Source: Microbacterium dextranolyticum (GTDB lineage: Bacteria > Actinomycetota > Actinomycetes > Actinomycetales > Microbacteriaceae). From it: a stretch of 64,000 nt of DNA. A program made the translations under genes and the position numbers. A model generated the notes under the pieces. It did not search any database. It saw only the letters and a list, made by a program, of their open reading frames with translations, and was not told where the DNA came from. Of the stretch, positions 43,685 through 51,743 are shown piece by piece (position 1 is the first letter of the stretch; each line of letters starts with the position of its first letter). The DNA lies in NCBI RefSeq assembly GCF_016907295.1, contig NZ_JAFBBR010000001.1, positions 2,480,001 through 2,544,000 of the forward strand, written 5' to 3'.

Positions 43685-45487
43685 ATGGACACGAACGATC
43701 AGCGCCCCGACGTCGCCGACACGGCCGACGCCGAGCTCATCCTGCGCACGCGGTCGGGCGATTCGGCGGCATTCGGTGAGCTGTGGCGCCGCCACTACCG
43801 TTCGGGCATCGTCGTCGCCGGTTCGGTCACCTCGACGTTCGACGCCGACGACCTCGTCCAAGAGGCGTACGCGCGCATCTATCAGGCCATCGTCAAGGGC
43901 GGCGGGCCCACCGGCTCGTTCCGCGCATATCTGTTCACCGTCATCCGCAACACCGCGGCCGGGTGGGGTCGCGCTCGCCGCGAGACGGGCATCGACGAAC
44001 TCGAGAACGTTCCCGATCCGGATGCCGAGGCGCACGCCACCGATGAGGCGCTCGACCGCAGCCTCACGACTCAGGCGTTCCGGAGCCTGCCCACCCGCTG
44101 GCAGGAGGTGCTCTGGTACACCGAGATCGAACAGATGAAGCCGTCCGAGGTCGCGCCCCTGCTGGGTCTGAAGGCCACCGCGGTGGCGCAGCTCGCCTTC
44201 CGGGCGCGCGAGGGCCTGCGCGAGGCGTGGATCCAGGCGCACCTGCGCACCGCCGCAGAGGATTCCGAGTGCCGCTGGACGATCGAACGACTCGGCGCAT
44301 ACGCGCGCGCGAACGTCAGCCGACGAGACTCGGCGCGCATCGACGCCCACCTGGCCGACTGCGCACGATGCACGATCGTCGCCGCCGAGGCGAAAGACGT
44401 CTCGCACCGCCTGGCGCTCATCCTGCTGCCGCTGACCATCGGGGCGGGCGCGGCGACCGCGTATCTCGCGACCATCCAGGGCGGTTCGGCGCCGATCGTC
44501 GCGCTCGCCGCCGGGGCATCGAGTGCGATGCCCGGTGCCGTCACCGCTCCCGGAGCACCCCTGATCGGCTCGGTCGTCGGCACGACGTCGGCGGGAGCGT
44601 CCGGCACGGTCGGCGGCGCGAGCGGCGGCAGCGGCGTTGCCGGAGCAGCGGGCGCGGGCGGCGCGAGTGCCGGTGGATCGGCCGCGGCGACAGCCGGCGG
44701 AGGCATCCTCGGGTCGATCGGCGCGGGAGTGGGCCTCGCGACGGCGGGAGTGCTCGTGGCCGCAGCCGCGGTCGCGGCGGTCATCGTGGTTCCCCAGCTC
44801 AGCGGCGGCGGCGCCCCGGCGGCGCCCGACGCGGTCGCGGCGGACAGACAGGATTCCGCGCCGGGCGCGGGCGGTTCCGGCAGCGGCGCGACCCCTGCCG
44901 CGCCCGCGACCACCGCACCGTCCCCGGCCCCGTCACCCAGCGACCTCCCCTCGCCTGCGCCCACACGCCGCGTCATCCAGGTGCCGATCGCGACGGCGGC
45001 CCCGGCACCCGCGACCCCGGCCGATCCCGCACCGACCACGGCGCCCGATCCGTCTCCGACGGCATCGCCGAGCCCCACCGCATCCCCGACGGCATCACCG
45101 AGCCCCACCGCATCCCCCACCCCGGCCCCGACGCCGACCCCGACGGCATCACCCACCCCGACCCCGATGCCGACGGCGTCCCCCAGCCCGTCGCCGTCGA
45201 CGCCGGTGCTGCCGGAGGGAACGCCAGACGTCGTCTCCGCGCGCTTCGTCCGCCTGTCGGGGGGCGCCGCGATCGTCGACGTGAGCATGACCGGCTCGCC
45301 GGGTGCCGACGTCGCCATCCGATTCGGTTCCGATTTGCTCGGCACGACGACGCTCGGTGACGACGGGCGCGCCGACGTCACCGTGCGCGGCCCGTTCTGG
45401 ATGCTGCTGTGGGGGCGGCTGACGGTCGCCTACACGGCCGACGGCTTCTTCGGCCCCTGGCTGTCGGTGGACGTCACCGTCGACTGA
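43685..45487 (+). CDS. ECF sigma factor fused to zinc-finger anti-sigma-like module and membrane/surface extension
   Basis: A 600-residue fusion. Residues about 15-100 are sigma region 2 (ELILRTRSGDSAAFGELW, DADDLVQEAYARIY), and about 120-185 are region 4 (LPTRWQEVLWYTEIEQMKPSEVAPLLGL). A zinc-binding anti-sigma-like motif follows: C196, H222, C226, C229 (HLADCARC). From residue 243 to 381 there is no charged residue; the strongest membrane segments are 243-264 and 341-370. A Pro/Ser/Thr-rich linker (about 390-508) leads to a beta-rich C-terminal domain (about 513-600). The likely role is a self-contained, membrane-tied stress or envelope regulator. Sigma-C-terminal fusions exist in Actinobacteria (for example the ECF52 type, from memory). 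Topology is uncertain, since two helices would put the tail inside. Confidence 0.85.
   Translation: MDTNDQRPDVADTADAELILRTRSGDSAAFGELWRRHYRSGIVVAGSVTSTFDADDLVQEAYARIYQAIVKGGGPTGSFRAYLFTVIRNTAAGWGRARRETGIDELENVPDPDAEAHATDEALDRSLTTQAFRSLPTRWQEVLWYTEIEQMKPSEVAPLLGLKATAVAQLAFRAREGLREAWIQAHLRTAAEDSECRWTIERLGAYARANVSRRDSARIDAHLADCARCTIVAAEAKDVSHRLALILLPLTIGAGAATAYLATIQGGSAPIVALAAGASSAMPGAVTAPGAPLIGSVVGTTSAGASGTVGGASGGSGVAGAAGAGGASAGGSAAATAGGGILGSIGAGVGLATAGVLVAAAAVAAVIVVPQLSGGGAPAAPDAVAADRQDSAPGAGGSGSGATPAAPATTAPSPAPSPSDLPSPAPTRRVIQVPIATAAPAPATPADPAPTTAPDPSPTASPSPTASPTASPSPTASPTPAPTPTPTASPTPTPMPTASPSPSPSTPVLPEGTPDVVSARFVRLSGGAAIVDVSMTGSPGADVAIRFGSDLLGTTTLGDDGRADVTVRGPFWMLLWGRLTVAYTADGFFGPWLSVDVTVD
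45056..45115 (+). repeat. Two 30-bp tandem repeats inside the sigma-fusion gene
   Basis: Units 45056-45085 and 45086-45115 differ at one base and encode PTASPSPTAS-type decapeptides of the Pro/Ser/Thr linker. Copy number may vary by slippage. Confidence 0.85.
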
Positions 45488-45536
45488 CGGTCCGCGGCCC
45501 ACCTGCGGCACTCTCACCGCGCCGTCGCCGCCCCCG

Positions 45537-45542
45537 TAAACT
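45537..45542 (+). promoter_or_regulatory. -10 box TAAACT of the DUF2568 gene
   Basis: TAAACT ends 6 nt before ATG 45549. GGAGGC fills the space, so both a leaderless and a Shine-Dalgarno reading are possible. Confidence 0.6.
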
Positions 45543-45548
45543 GGAGGC

Positions 45549-45965
45549 ATGTCCGATCTGCCGCACGTCCGTCCCACCGCGCCCGAGGCCCCGCTGCCCG
45601 CCGCGGATGCCGCACGGTCCCCCGGCACGCGTCCCTCCCTCGACGCCGTCGACGTCCTCGCCTTCCTGTGCGAGCTCTTCGCATTCGGCACGCTCGCGGT
45701 CTGGGGGTTCACGGCGTGGCCGTTCCCCGGGAACATCGTCGCGGGCATCGGCGCACCCGTCGTCGCGATCCTGCTGTGGGCGATGTTCGTCTCACCCCGC
45801 GCCGTGTTCGTCGTACACCCCTTCGTCCGCGCTCTCGTCGAGCTTCTCGTCTACGCCTCGGCGACGATCGTGTGGTGGACCAGCGGCAGCGCCTGGATCG
45901 GCGTCGCGTTCGCCGTCGTCGCCATCGCGGTGGGACTCGTCTCCGGGCGTCGCCGCCTCGCATGA
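45549..45965 (+). CDS. DUF2568 (YrdB-like) membrane protein
   Basis: A 138-residue protein with four predicted helices between residues 35 and 132 and a hydrophilic N-terminal arm of about 30 residues. AFLCELFAFGTLAVWGF and AILLWAMFVSPRA are typical of the DUF2568/YrdB group, whose function is unknown. The stop overlaps the ATG of the following FAD-linked oxidase gene, so the two are probably cotranscribed, although no functional link is known to me. Confidence 0.78.
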   Translation: MSDLPHVRPTAPEAPLPAADAARSPGTRPSLDAVDVLAFLCELFAFGTLAVWGFTAWPFPGNIVAGIGAPVVAILLWAMFVSPRAVFVVHPFVRALVELLVYASATIVWWTSGSAWIGVAFAVVAIAVGLVSGRRRLA

Positions 45966-47329
45966 GCGCACCCGACGTCGTCACGCTGCTGCGTGCGGCG
46001 CTGGGTGAGCGGGTCGACACCGACCCGCTCCACCTCGACGCGGCCCGGGCCGACAAGTCCGGGCACGCCGCGACGGGGGCTCCCCTGGCGATCGTGCATG
46101 CGGCATCCGTGCCGGACGTGCAGGCCACGGCCCGCATCGCGCACGCGACCGGCACGCCGATCGTCACGCGCGGCGCCGGGACGGGGCTCGCCGGAGGCGC
46201 CCACGCGGGGCCGGGCGAGATCGTCCTCTCGATGCGCGCGATGGATCGGATCCTCGAGGTCCGGCCGGACGACCTGCTGGCCGTCGTCGAACCCGGCATC
46301 CTCAACGCCGACCTGAACCGGGCGCTCGCCGCGCACGACCTGTGGTGGGCACCCGATCCGGCCAGCCGCGAGATCTCCACGGTCGGCGGCAACATCGCCA
46401 CCGGCGCCGGAGGTCTTCTGTGCGCCAAGTACGGCGTCGTCCGCGATGCCGTCCTCGGCGTCGACCTCGTGCTCGCGGACGGGCGCCTCCTTCGTCTCGG
46501 TCATCGCAGCGTCAAGGGCGTGACGGGGCTCGATCTCACCTCTCTCGTGGTCGGCTCGGAAGGCATCCTCGGCGTCGTCGTGGGGGCGACGCTGCGGCTG
46601 CGGCACCGCGTGCCCGGTGCCACGCGCACGCTCACGGCGTCCTTCCCCGACGTGCGTCGCGCCGCCGAGGGAGCCGCCGCCGTCACCGCGTCGGGCATCC
46701 AGCCCGCGATCATGGAGCTGATGGATGCCGCGTCGCTCGCGGCCGTCCATCGCCTGCTCGCCCTGCCCGCTCCCGCACCCGGCGTCGCGCAGCTCACGAT
46801 CCAGACCGACGGACCCGCGGCCACCGCCGAGGCCGAGGCGCTCACCGAGATCCTGTCCGCGAGCGGAGCGACCGTGCGCCTCGCCGCCGACGATGCCGAA
46901 GCCGATCTGCTGTGGCGCATCCGCCGGTCCCTGCACCCCGCCATGGAGACGCTCGGCACCACCCTCATCGAAGACGTGTCCGTGCCGCGCAGCGCGATGC
47001 CCGCGATGTTCGACGAGATCGCCCGGATCGAGCGCGACTATGGACTGATCATCCCCACGGTCTGCCACGCCGGGGACGGCAACCTGCACCCGAACTTCGT
47101 CTTCGAGGGCGACACGGTCCCCGACCGGGTGTGGCACGCGGCCGACGAGCTATTCCAGGCGGCGCTGCGCCTCGGCGGCACCCTCACCGGCGAGCACGGT
47201 GTGGGTCTGCTCAAACGCCGCTGGCTCGCGGACGAGCTCGGTGACGACCAATGGCAGCTGCAGCGTGACATCGCCCGGGTCTTCGACCCCACCGGCATCA
47301 TGAATCCCGGAAAGGTGTTCGCCCCCTGA
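45962..47329 (+). CDS. FAD-linked oxidase, GlcD/D-lactate dehydrogenase type
   Basis: A 455-residue flavoenzyme that likely oxidises a 2-hydroxyacid such as glycolate or D-lactate. The N-terminal FAD-binding domain has TRGAGTGLAGGAHAG (about residues 67-81) and STVGGNIATGAGGLLCAKYG. The C-terminal domain has CHAGDGNLHPNFVF and GEHGVGLLKR, ending in NPGKVFAP, as in GlcD. No GlcE or GlcF genes follow, so it may be a stand-alone enzyme. The ATG overlaps the DUF2568 stop. Confidence 0.9.
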   Translation: MSAPDVVTLLRAALGERVDTDPLHLDAARADKSGHAATGAPLAIVHAASVPDVQATARIAHATGTPIVTRGAGTGLAGGAHAGPGEIVLSMRAMDRILEVRPDDLLAVVEPGILNADLNRALAAHDLWWAPDPASREISTVGGNIATGAGGLLCAKYGVVRDAVLGVDLVLADGRLLRLGHRSVKGVTGLDLTSLVVGSEGILGVVVGATLRLRHRVPGATRTLTASFPDVRRAAEGAAAVTASGIQPAIMELMDAASLAAVHRLLALPAPAPGVAQLTIQTDGPAATAEAEALTEILSASGATVRLAADDAEADLLWRIRRSLHPAMETLGTTLIEDVSVPRSAMPAMFDEIARIERDYGLIIPTVCHAGDGNLHPNFVFEGDTVPDRVWHAADELFQAALRLGGTLTGEHGVGLLKRRWLADELGDDQWQLQRDIARVFDPTGIMNPGKVFAP

Positions 47330-47380
47330 ACCGCGCCGTGCCGCGCGCCCATGAGGGGTGCCGGTGCGGGATGCCCGGGC

Positions 47381-48049
47381 TCACCGCGCCGGCGGGTACA
47401 CCTGCGTCGCGGGAGCGGGGCGCCCGCGTGCTCCCAGCACGAGGGCGATGCCGCCCAGCGCGAGCGGCACGAGCACACTCACCGCACCCCAGACCGCGAT
47501 GAGGGCGAACGTCGCCGTCGGGTCGGGCGACGTCGCGACGGCCACGGAGACGATCTGCATCCCCACGAAGGCGAGGGCGAGAACGCCGAGCGCAGTGAGG
47601 GGCGCCCAACGCCATCGGCCCGGCACGACGCGCGCACGCGCGACCTCCACCCCCGCGACGAGTGCCGCGCCGCCCCACGCGGCATATCCGGCGTAGTTGA
47701 CGACCTGCGCGGCGCCGATCCAGCTCGGCGTGGCGGACGGATCGGCGGGGTCGACGACGAACACGAACGAGCTGATGAGGCCCACGACCGGCAGGATGAT
47801 GCCGACCAGACAGAGTGCGACGATCCCCAGCGGGCGGCGGGCGACCACGGATCCCTCCCCACGGATGCCCCACGCGAAGACGACCATCGCGGCCGCGAAC
47901 GAGACGAGCGAGACCCACGAGATCGCCGCCCCCGCCTCTCTCAGCGGTCCGCCGGCCCCCGCCAGCGACGGGACGACCGCAGTCGCGACGAGGAGTGCTC
48001 CGCCCCAGATCCAGGCGGGCACCGGGCGGCGGACGTCGACGTCGGTCAT
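47381..48049 (-). CDS. Six-helix membrane protein of unknown function
   Basis: A 222-residue protein with six predicted helices: about residues 14-32, 42-60, 73-95, 109-133, 149-168 and 180-205. The C-terminus is short and hydrophilic. No named family was recognised. It lies between the FAD-linked oxidase (convergent) and nagB (same strand, upstream). A TAAGCT box (48057-48062) ends 7 nt before its ATG, so it is probably expressed separately from the nagB operon. Confidence 0.7.
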   Translation of the reverse strand: MTDVDVRRPVPAWIWGGALLVATAVVPSLAGAGGPLREAGAAISWVSLVSFAAAMVVFAWGIRGEGSVVARRPLGIVALCLVGIILPVVGLISSFVFVVDPADPSATPSWIGAAQVVNYAGYAAWGGAALVAGVEVARARVVPGRWRWAPLTALGVLALAFVGMQIVSVAVATSPDPTATFALIAVWGAVSVLVPLALGGIALVLGARGRPAPATQVYPPAR

Positions 48050-48100
48050 GTGACCGAGCTTAGAGGGGTCTCGCGCGCGAGCGAAGGGTCAGTGCCCCTG

Positions 48101-48880
48101 TCAGAGGCCCTGCCACGCGGGCTTGTGCGCGTACGCGTAGCGGTAGTAGTCGGCGTGCGCGAGCTGCGAGGCGGCCGCCTCGTCGACGACGACCGTCACG
48201 TGCGGGTGCAGCTGGATGGCCGACCCCGGCAGCGACGAGGTCACCGGGCCCTCGACCGCCCCGGCCACCGCCTGCGCCTTGGCCTCGCCGAACGCGAGGA
48301 GGAAGAGATGACGCGCGTCGAGGATCGTACCGAGACCCTGGGTGATGCAGTGCATCGGCACCTCGTCGATCGAATCGAAGAAGCGCGCGTTGTCCGCACG
48401 GGTCTGCGCGAGGAGGGTCTTCACGCGTGTGCGCGACGCGAAGGACGATCCCGGTTCGTTGAAGCCGATGTGCCCGGAGGTGCCGATACCGAGGATCTGC
48501 AGGTCGATGCCGCCCGCCGCCGCGATCGCTCGCTCGTAGTCCTCGCCCGCGTGCGCGATCGTCGCCAGAGCGCCGTCGGGTGTACGGATGAGCGCGGGAT
48601 CCAGGCCGAGGGGCTCGACGACCTGCCTCGTGATGACGGACCGGTAGCTCTCGGGGTGCGCCGGGTCGATTCCCACGTACTCGTCGAGGGCGAAGCCGCG
48701 CACGCGCGAGACGTCGATACCGTCGACCCGAGATCGCAGTGCGTCGTACACCGGCACGGGGGTCGAGCCGGTCGCGAGCCCCAGAACGGCGTCGCGTCGT
48801 GCCTTCACGAGCGAGACGATCTCGTCGGCGACGAGCGCACCGGCGTCTGCGGCGGTCGGGAGGATGATGATCTCAGCCAT
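48101..48880 (-). CDS. nagB: Glucosamine-6-phosphate deaminase
   Basis: A 259-residue enzyme that converts glucosamine 6-phosphate to fructose 6-phosphate and ammonia. LGLATGSTPVPVYDAL (about residues 33-48) is the phosphate loop, D66 in FALDEYVG is the catalytic base, and H137 and E142 lie in GIGTSGHIGFNEPGSS. The residue two before H137 is Ser; it is Asp in E. coli and, from memory, Asn in some Gram-positives. ATG 48880 overlaps the end of the ROK kinase gene by 8 bp; the open frame extends further, but into that gene. It is the last gene of the aminosugar import operon. Confidence 0.95.
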   Translation of the reverse strand: MAEIIILPTAADAGALVADEIVSLVKARRDAVLGLATGSTPVPVYDALRSRVDGIDVSRVRGFALDEYVGIDPAHPESYRSVITRQVVEPLGLDPALIRTPDGALATIAHAGEDYERAIAAAGGIDLQILGIGTSGHIGFNEPGSSFASRTRVKTLLAQTRADNARFFDSIDEVPMHCITQGLGTILDARHLFLLAFGEAKAQAVAGAVEGPVTSSLPGSAIQLHPHVTVVVDEAAASQLAHADYYRYAYAHKPAWQGL

Positions 48881-49868
48881 GGATGGCGGCCTTTTCTTCT
48901 GAGATGTCGGGTTCGGGGATATCGGCTTCGGGAACGGCGGCACCTGCGGCGCGGGTCCCGTTCGCGGCGCTGACGAGCGCGGCACCGAGGGCGGCGGCGG
49001 GAGAGCCGGGGGGCAGCAGCTCGAGGCGGTCGGCGAGGTGGAGAGACGCCAGGAAGGGTGAGTCCGCGGCATCCGTCTCGAGCCGCTCGGTCACGCGACC
49101 CAGCAGCCGATCGCCGAGCGCGCTCACGCCTCCCCCGACGACGACCGATGCGACGTCGCCCGTCAGCACGAGGATACGGACGGCGGATGCCACGCCGTAC
49201 ACCAGACCGTCGCGCAGCACCACGGCGTCGGGATCGCCCGCGTCCGCCGCGTCGAACACATCGGCGACGGGCAGGTCGCCGGGTCTTCCCCACCGTTCGG
49301 CGATCGATCCACCGCCGCTGAACGCCTCGATGCATCCACGCTGACCGCAGCGGCACTGCGGACCGCGCGGATCGACGCTGATGTGTCCGACCTCGCCCGC
49401 CGTGCCGTGCACGCCGCGCCACAGCGCACCGTCCACGACGAACCCCGCCGCGATGCCGGTGCCCAGGTTGAGGTAGGCCATCGCCCTGGCCCCGGCCCGC
49501 CCGGCCCCGTGCAGCGCGTACGCGCCGACGGCGGCGGCCTTCACGTCGTTCTCGGCCGTCACCGGGGCGCCGAGGGCTCGGCCGACGGCGGGGCCGAGGT
49601 CGAGCGCGTCGACACCGAGGTTGACCGCGTGCGTGACGACGGTGCTGCCGGCGGCCACCTGTCCGGGCATGCCGACGCCGATCGACCTGACGTCGGCAGG
49701 CGTGAGAGAGGCCTCGCGCATGAGATCGTCGGCGAGCGCGAGGATCGTCCCGACGACGGCATCGGCGCCCCAGCCGGTGGCGCGACGCATCCGTGCGACC
49801 ACCTCGCCCGAGGGCGTGACGACCACGGCGTCGGTCTTGGTTCCTCCGACGTCGAATCCGAGACGCAT
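48873..49868 (-). CDS. ROK-family sugar kinase, probably N-acetylglucosamine kinase
   Basis: A 331-residue kinase. The N-terminal ATP loop is GFDVGGTKTD, and the ROK zinc motif is HISVDPRGPQCRCGQRGCIEA (about residues 153-173). AENDVKAAAVG and NLGTGIAAGFV are the usual catalytic and phosphate loops. No HTH domain, so it is an enzyme rather than a regulator. Between permease and nagB genes, it most likely phosphorylates imported N-acetylglucosamine for NagA and NagB; a glucokinase role is possible. It overlaps the permease stop by ATGA and nagB by 8 bp. Confidence 0.9.
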   Translation of the reverse strand: MRLGFDVGGTKTDAVVVTPSGEVVARMRRATGWGADAVVGTILALADDLMREASLTPADVRSIGVGMPGQVAAGSTVVTHAVNLGVDALDLGPAVGRALGAPVTAENDVKAAAVGAYALHGAGRAGARAMAYLNLGTGIAAGFVVDGALWRGVHGTAGEVGHISVDPRGPQCRCGQRGCIEAFSGGGSIAERWGRPGDLPVADVFDAADAGDPDAVVLRDGLVYGVASAVRILVLTGDVASVVVGGGVSALGDRLLGRVTERLETDAADSPFLASLHLADRLELLPPGSPAAALGAALVSAANGTRAAGAAVPEADIPEPDISEEKAAIHG

Positions 49869-50707
49869 CAGCCTTTCACTGCTCCCGAGACGAGGCCGCC
49901 GGTCATCTTGCCCTGCACGATCAGGAAGAAGACGATGACGGGGATGGCCATGAGGGTCGAACCGGCCATGACGACCGCCCAGTCGGTGGCCTTCGTGGCC
50001 TGGACGAACGCGCGCAGCCAGATCGGCAGCGTCTGCGACTCGGGGCGCGTCATGATCACCAGGGCGAAGACGAACTCGTTCCACGCCTGGATGAACGCGA
50101 AGATGCCGGTCGCGACGAGTCCCGGCGCGAGCAGCGGGAAGGTGACCCGCCAGAACGCCTGGTTGCGGCTGCATCCATCGATCATGGCGGCCTCTTCGAG
50201 CTCCGCCGGCACGCCGTTCACGAAGCCGCGCAGCGTCCAGATCGTGAAGGGCAGCACCATCGCGATGTACACCGCGGACAGGCCGATGATCGTGTTGAGC
50301 AGGTGCCACCCGTCGAGCACGCGGAAGGTCGAGATGATCATCGCCTCGGCCGGGATCATCTGGATCACGAGGATCGCGACGATGAAGGTCTTGCGCGAGC
50401 GGAAGCGGTAGCGGGTGACGGCGATCGAGGCGAGGAAGGCGAACAGGAGCGCCACGACGACCGTCAGCACCGTGACCCCGAGCGAGACCCCGAGAGCGGG
50501 GAGGAAGCCGTCGTTCCAGGCTCCCGCGAAGCTCTTCAGGGTGAACTGATCGGGCCAGAAATGCGGCGTCTCGCTCTTGACGGCCGAGCCGGGCAGGAAC
50601 GCGGTGTTGACCATCCAGTACACCGGGAACACCGAGAAGGCGAAGACGACGATCGCTGCGAGGTTGAGCGCGATCCGGCCGACGCGATGCCGCGTGCGGG
50701 CGTTCAC
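49868..50707 (-). CDS. Sugar ABC transporter permease (MalG type)
   Basis: A 279-residue membrane protein with six helices. The coupling loop EEAAMIDGCSRNQAFWRVTFPLLAPG is the EAA motif of carbohydrate permeases, and the N-terminal YWMVNTAF is typical of MalG-like partners. It starts at GTG 50707, which overlaps the stop of the other permease (GTGA), and its stop overlaps the ROK kinase start. It forms the channel with the upstream permease. Confidence 0.93.
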   Translation of the reverse strand: MNARTRHRVGRIALNLAAIVVFAFSVFPVYWMVNTAFLPGSAVKSETPHFWPDQFTLKSFAGAWNDGFLPALGVSLGVTVLTVVVALLFAFLASIAVTRYRFRSRKTFIVAILVIQMIPAEAMIISTFRVLDGWHLLNTIIGLSAVYIAMVLPFTIWTLRGFVNGVPAELEEAAMIDGCSRNQAFWRVTFPLLAPGLVATGIFAFIQAWNEFVFALVIMTRPESQTLPIWLRAFVQATKATDWAVVMAGSTLMAIPVIVFFLIVQGKMTGGLVSGAVKG

Positions 50708-51660
50708 GACTCGTCCTCCTTCAGCATCGTGCGGATGTAATAGGCGGAGATCGCGAGCAGGATGACCACCAGGATCACCGAGATCGCGCCGCCCGAGCCG
50801 ACGTCTCCGGTGGCCATGGACACCGTGTAGATGTAGACGCCGATCGTGTTGGTGTCGGCGCGGATGCCGCCGACGGTCTGCAGGGCGTAGATCTGCGCGA
50901 ACACGCGCAGATCCCAGATGACCTGCAGGATCAGCAGCACGACGAGGATCGAGCGGATGTAGGGCACGACGATCAGTCGGAACCGCTGCCACGCGCCGGC
51001 ACCGTCGAGCGAGGATGCCTCGAGCACTTCACCGGGCACCTGCCCGAGCCCGGCGTACGTCGAGAAGGCGACGAACGGGACGGCCCCCCACGTGATGATG
51101 ATGGCGGCGACGCCGAAGAAGCTGAGCGGGTCGGAGAGCCAGCTGTGTCCGATCCAGTTCTGCCCCGTGATCTGCGTGAGCAGGTAGTTCACGATGCCGT
51201 AGGAGGTGTCGAAGATCCACCCCCACACGATGGTGCCCGTCAGGGCCGGCATCGCCCAGGCCAGCAGCAGCCCGACCGAGACGACGGTGCGCATCACGGT
51301 GCCGAGCGAGCGCATCATCAGGGCGATGGCCACGCCGAGCACCATCGTCGCGGCGGCGCACACCACCATCAGCGCGAAGCTGCGACCGAGCACGACCCAG
51401 AACTGCGGGTCGGTGAGCACGCGCAGGTAGTTGTCGAGTCCGACGAACTCGGGCGGTGCCCCGAAGATCTGCGCGCGCCCGTACTTCTGGAAGGACATGA
51501 TGATCAGCTGCAGCAGCGGCCAGCCGATGAAGACGACGAGCATCGCGAGCGCCGGCAGCAGCAGCACGAGGGGTGTGCGGTCGGCGCGGCGACGGCGCGG
51601 CGCGGGTGCGGGTGCCGCGTCGATGTCGGCGTCCGCGAGAGCGGGGGTGGCGCGGGGCAT
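50704..51660 (-). CDS. Sugar ABC transporter permease (MalF type)
   Basis: A 318-residue membrane protein with six helices and a charged N-terminal arm of about 40 residues (APAPAPRRRRADRTP). The EAA-type loop reads LEASSLDGAGAWQRFRLIVVPYIRS. ATG 51660 has GGAAGGAG upstream. The frame is open a further 69 codons, but that part overlaps the terminator hairpin and the binding-protein gene end. It pairs with the MalG-type permease. Confidence 0.92.
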   Translation of the reverse strand: MPRATPALADADIDAAPAPAPRRRRADRTPLVLLLPALAMLVVFIGWPLLQLIIMSFQKYGRAQIFGAPPEFVGLDNYLRVLTDPQFWVVLGRSFALMVVCAAATMVLGVAIALMMRSLGTVMRTVVSVGLLLAWAMPALTGTIVWGWIFDTSYGIVNYLLTQITGQNWIGHSWLSDPLSFFGVAAIIITWGAVPFVAFSTYAGLGQVPGEVLEASSLDGAGAWQRFRLIVVPYIRSILVVLLILQVIWDLRVFAQIYALQTVGGIRADTNTIGVYIYTVSMATGDVGSGGAISVILVVILLAISAYYIRTMLKEDES

Positions 51661-51693
51661 CCTCGTCTCTCCTTCCGATGTCAGAGGGGTGGC

Positions 51694-51736
51694 GCCCTCG
51701 TCTCCCGGAGCGCCGAACGCTCCGGGAGACGAGGGC
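51694..51736 (-). terminator. Intra-operon hairpin between binding-protein and permease genes
   Basis: A perfect 19-bp stem (GCCCTCGTCTCCCGGAGCG at 51694-51712) with a 5-nt loop, between the binding-protein stop (51744) and the permease start (51660). Such hairpins partly stop transcription or stabilise the upstream mRNA, giving more binding protein than permease. Confidence 0.85.
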
Positions 51737-51743
51737 GGAGGGG

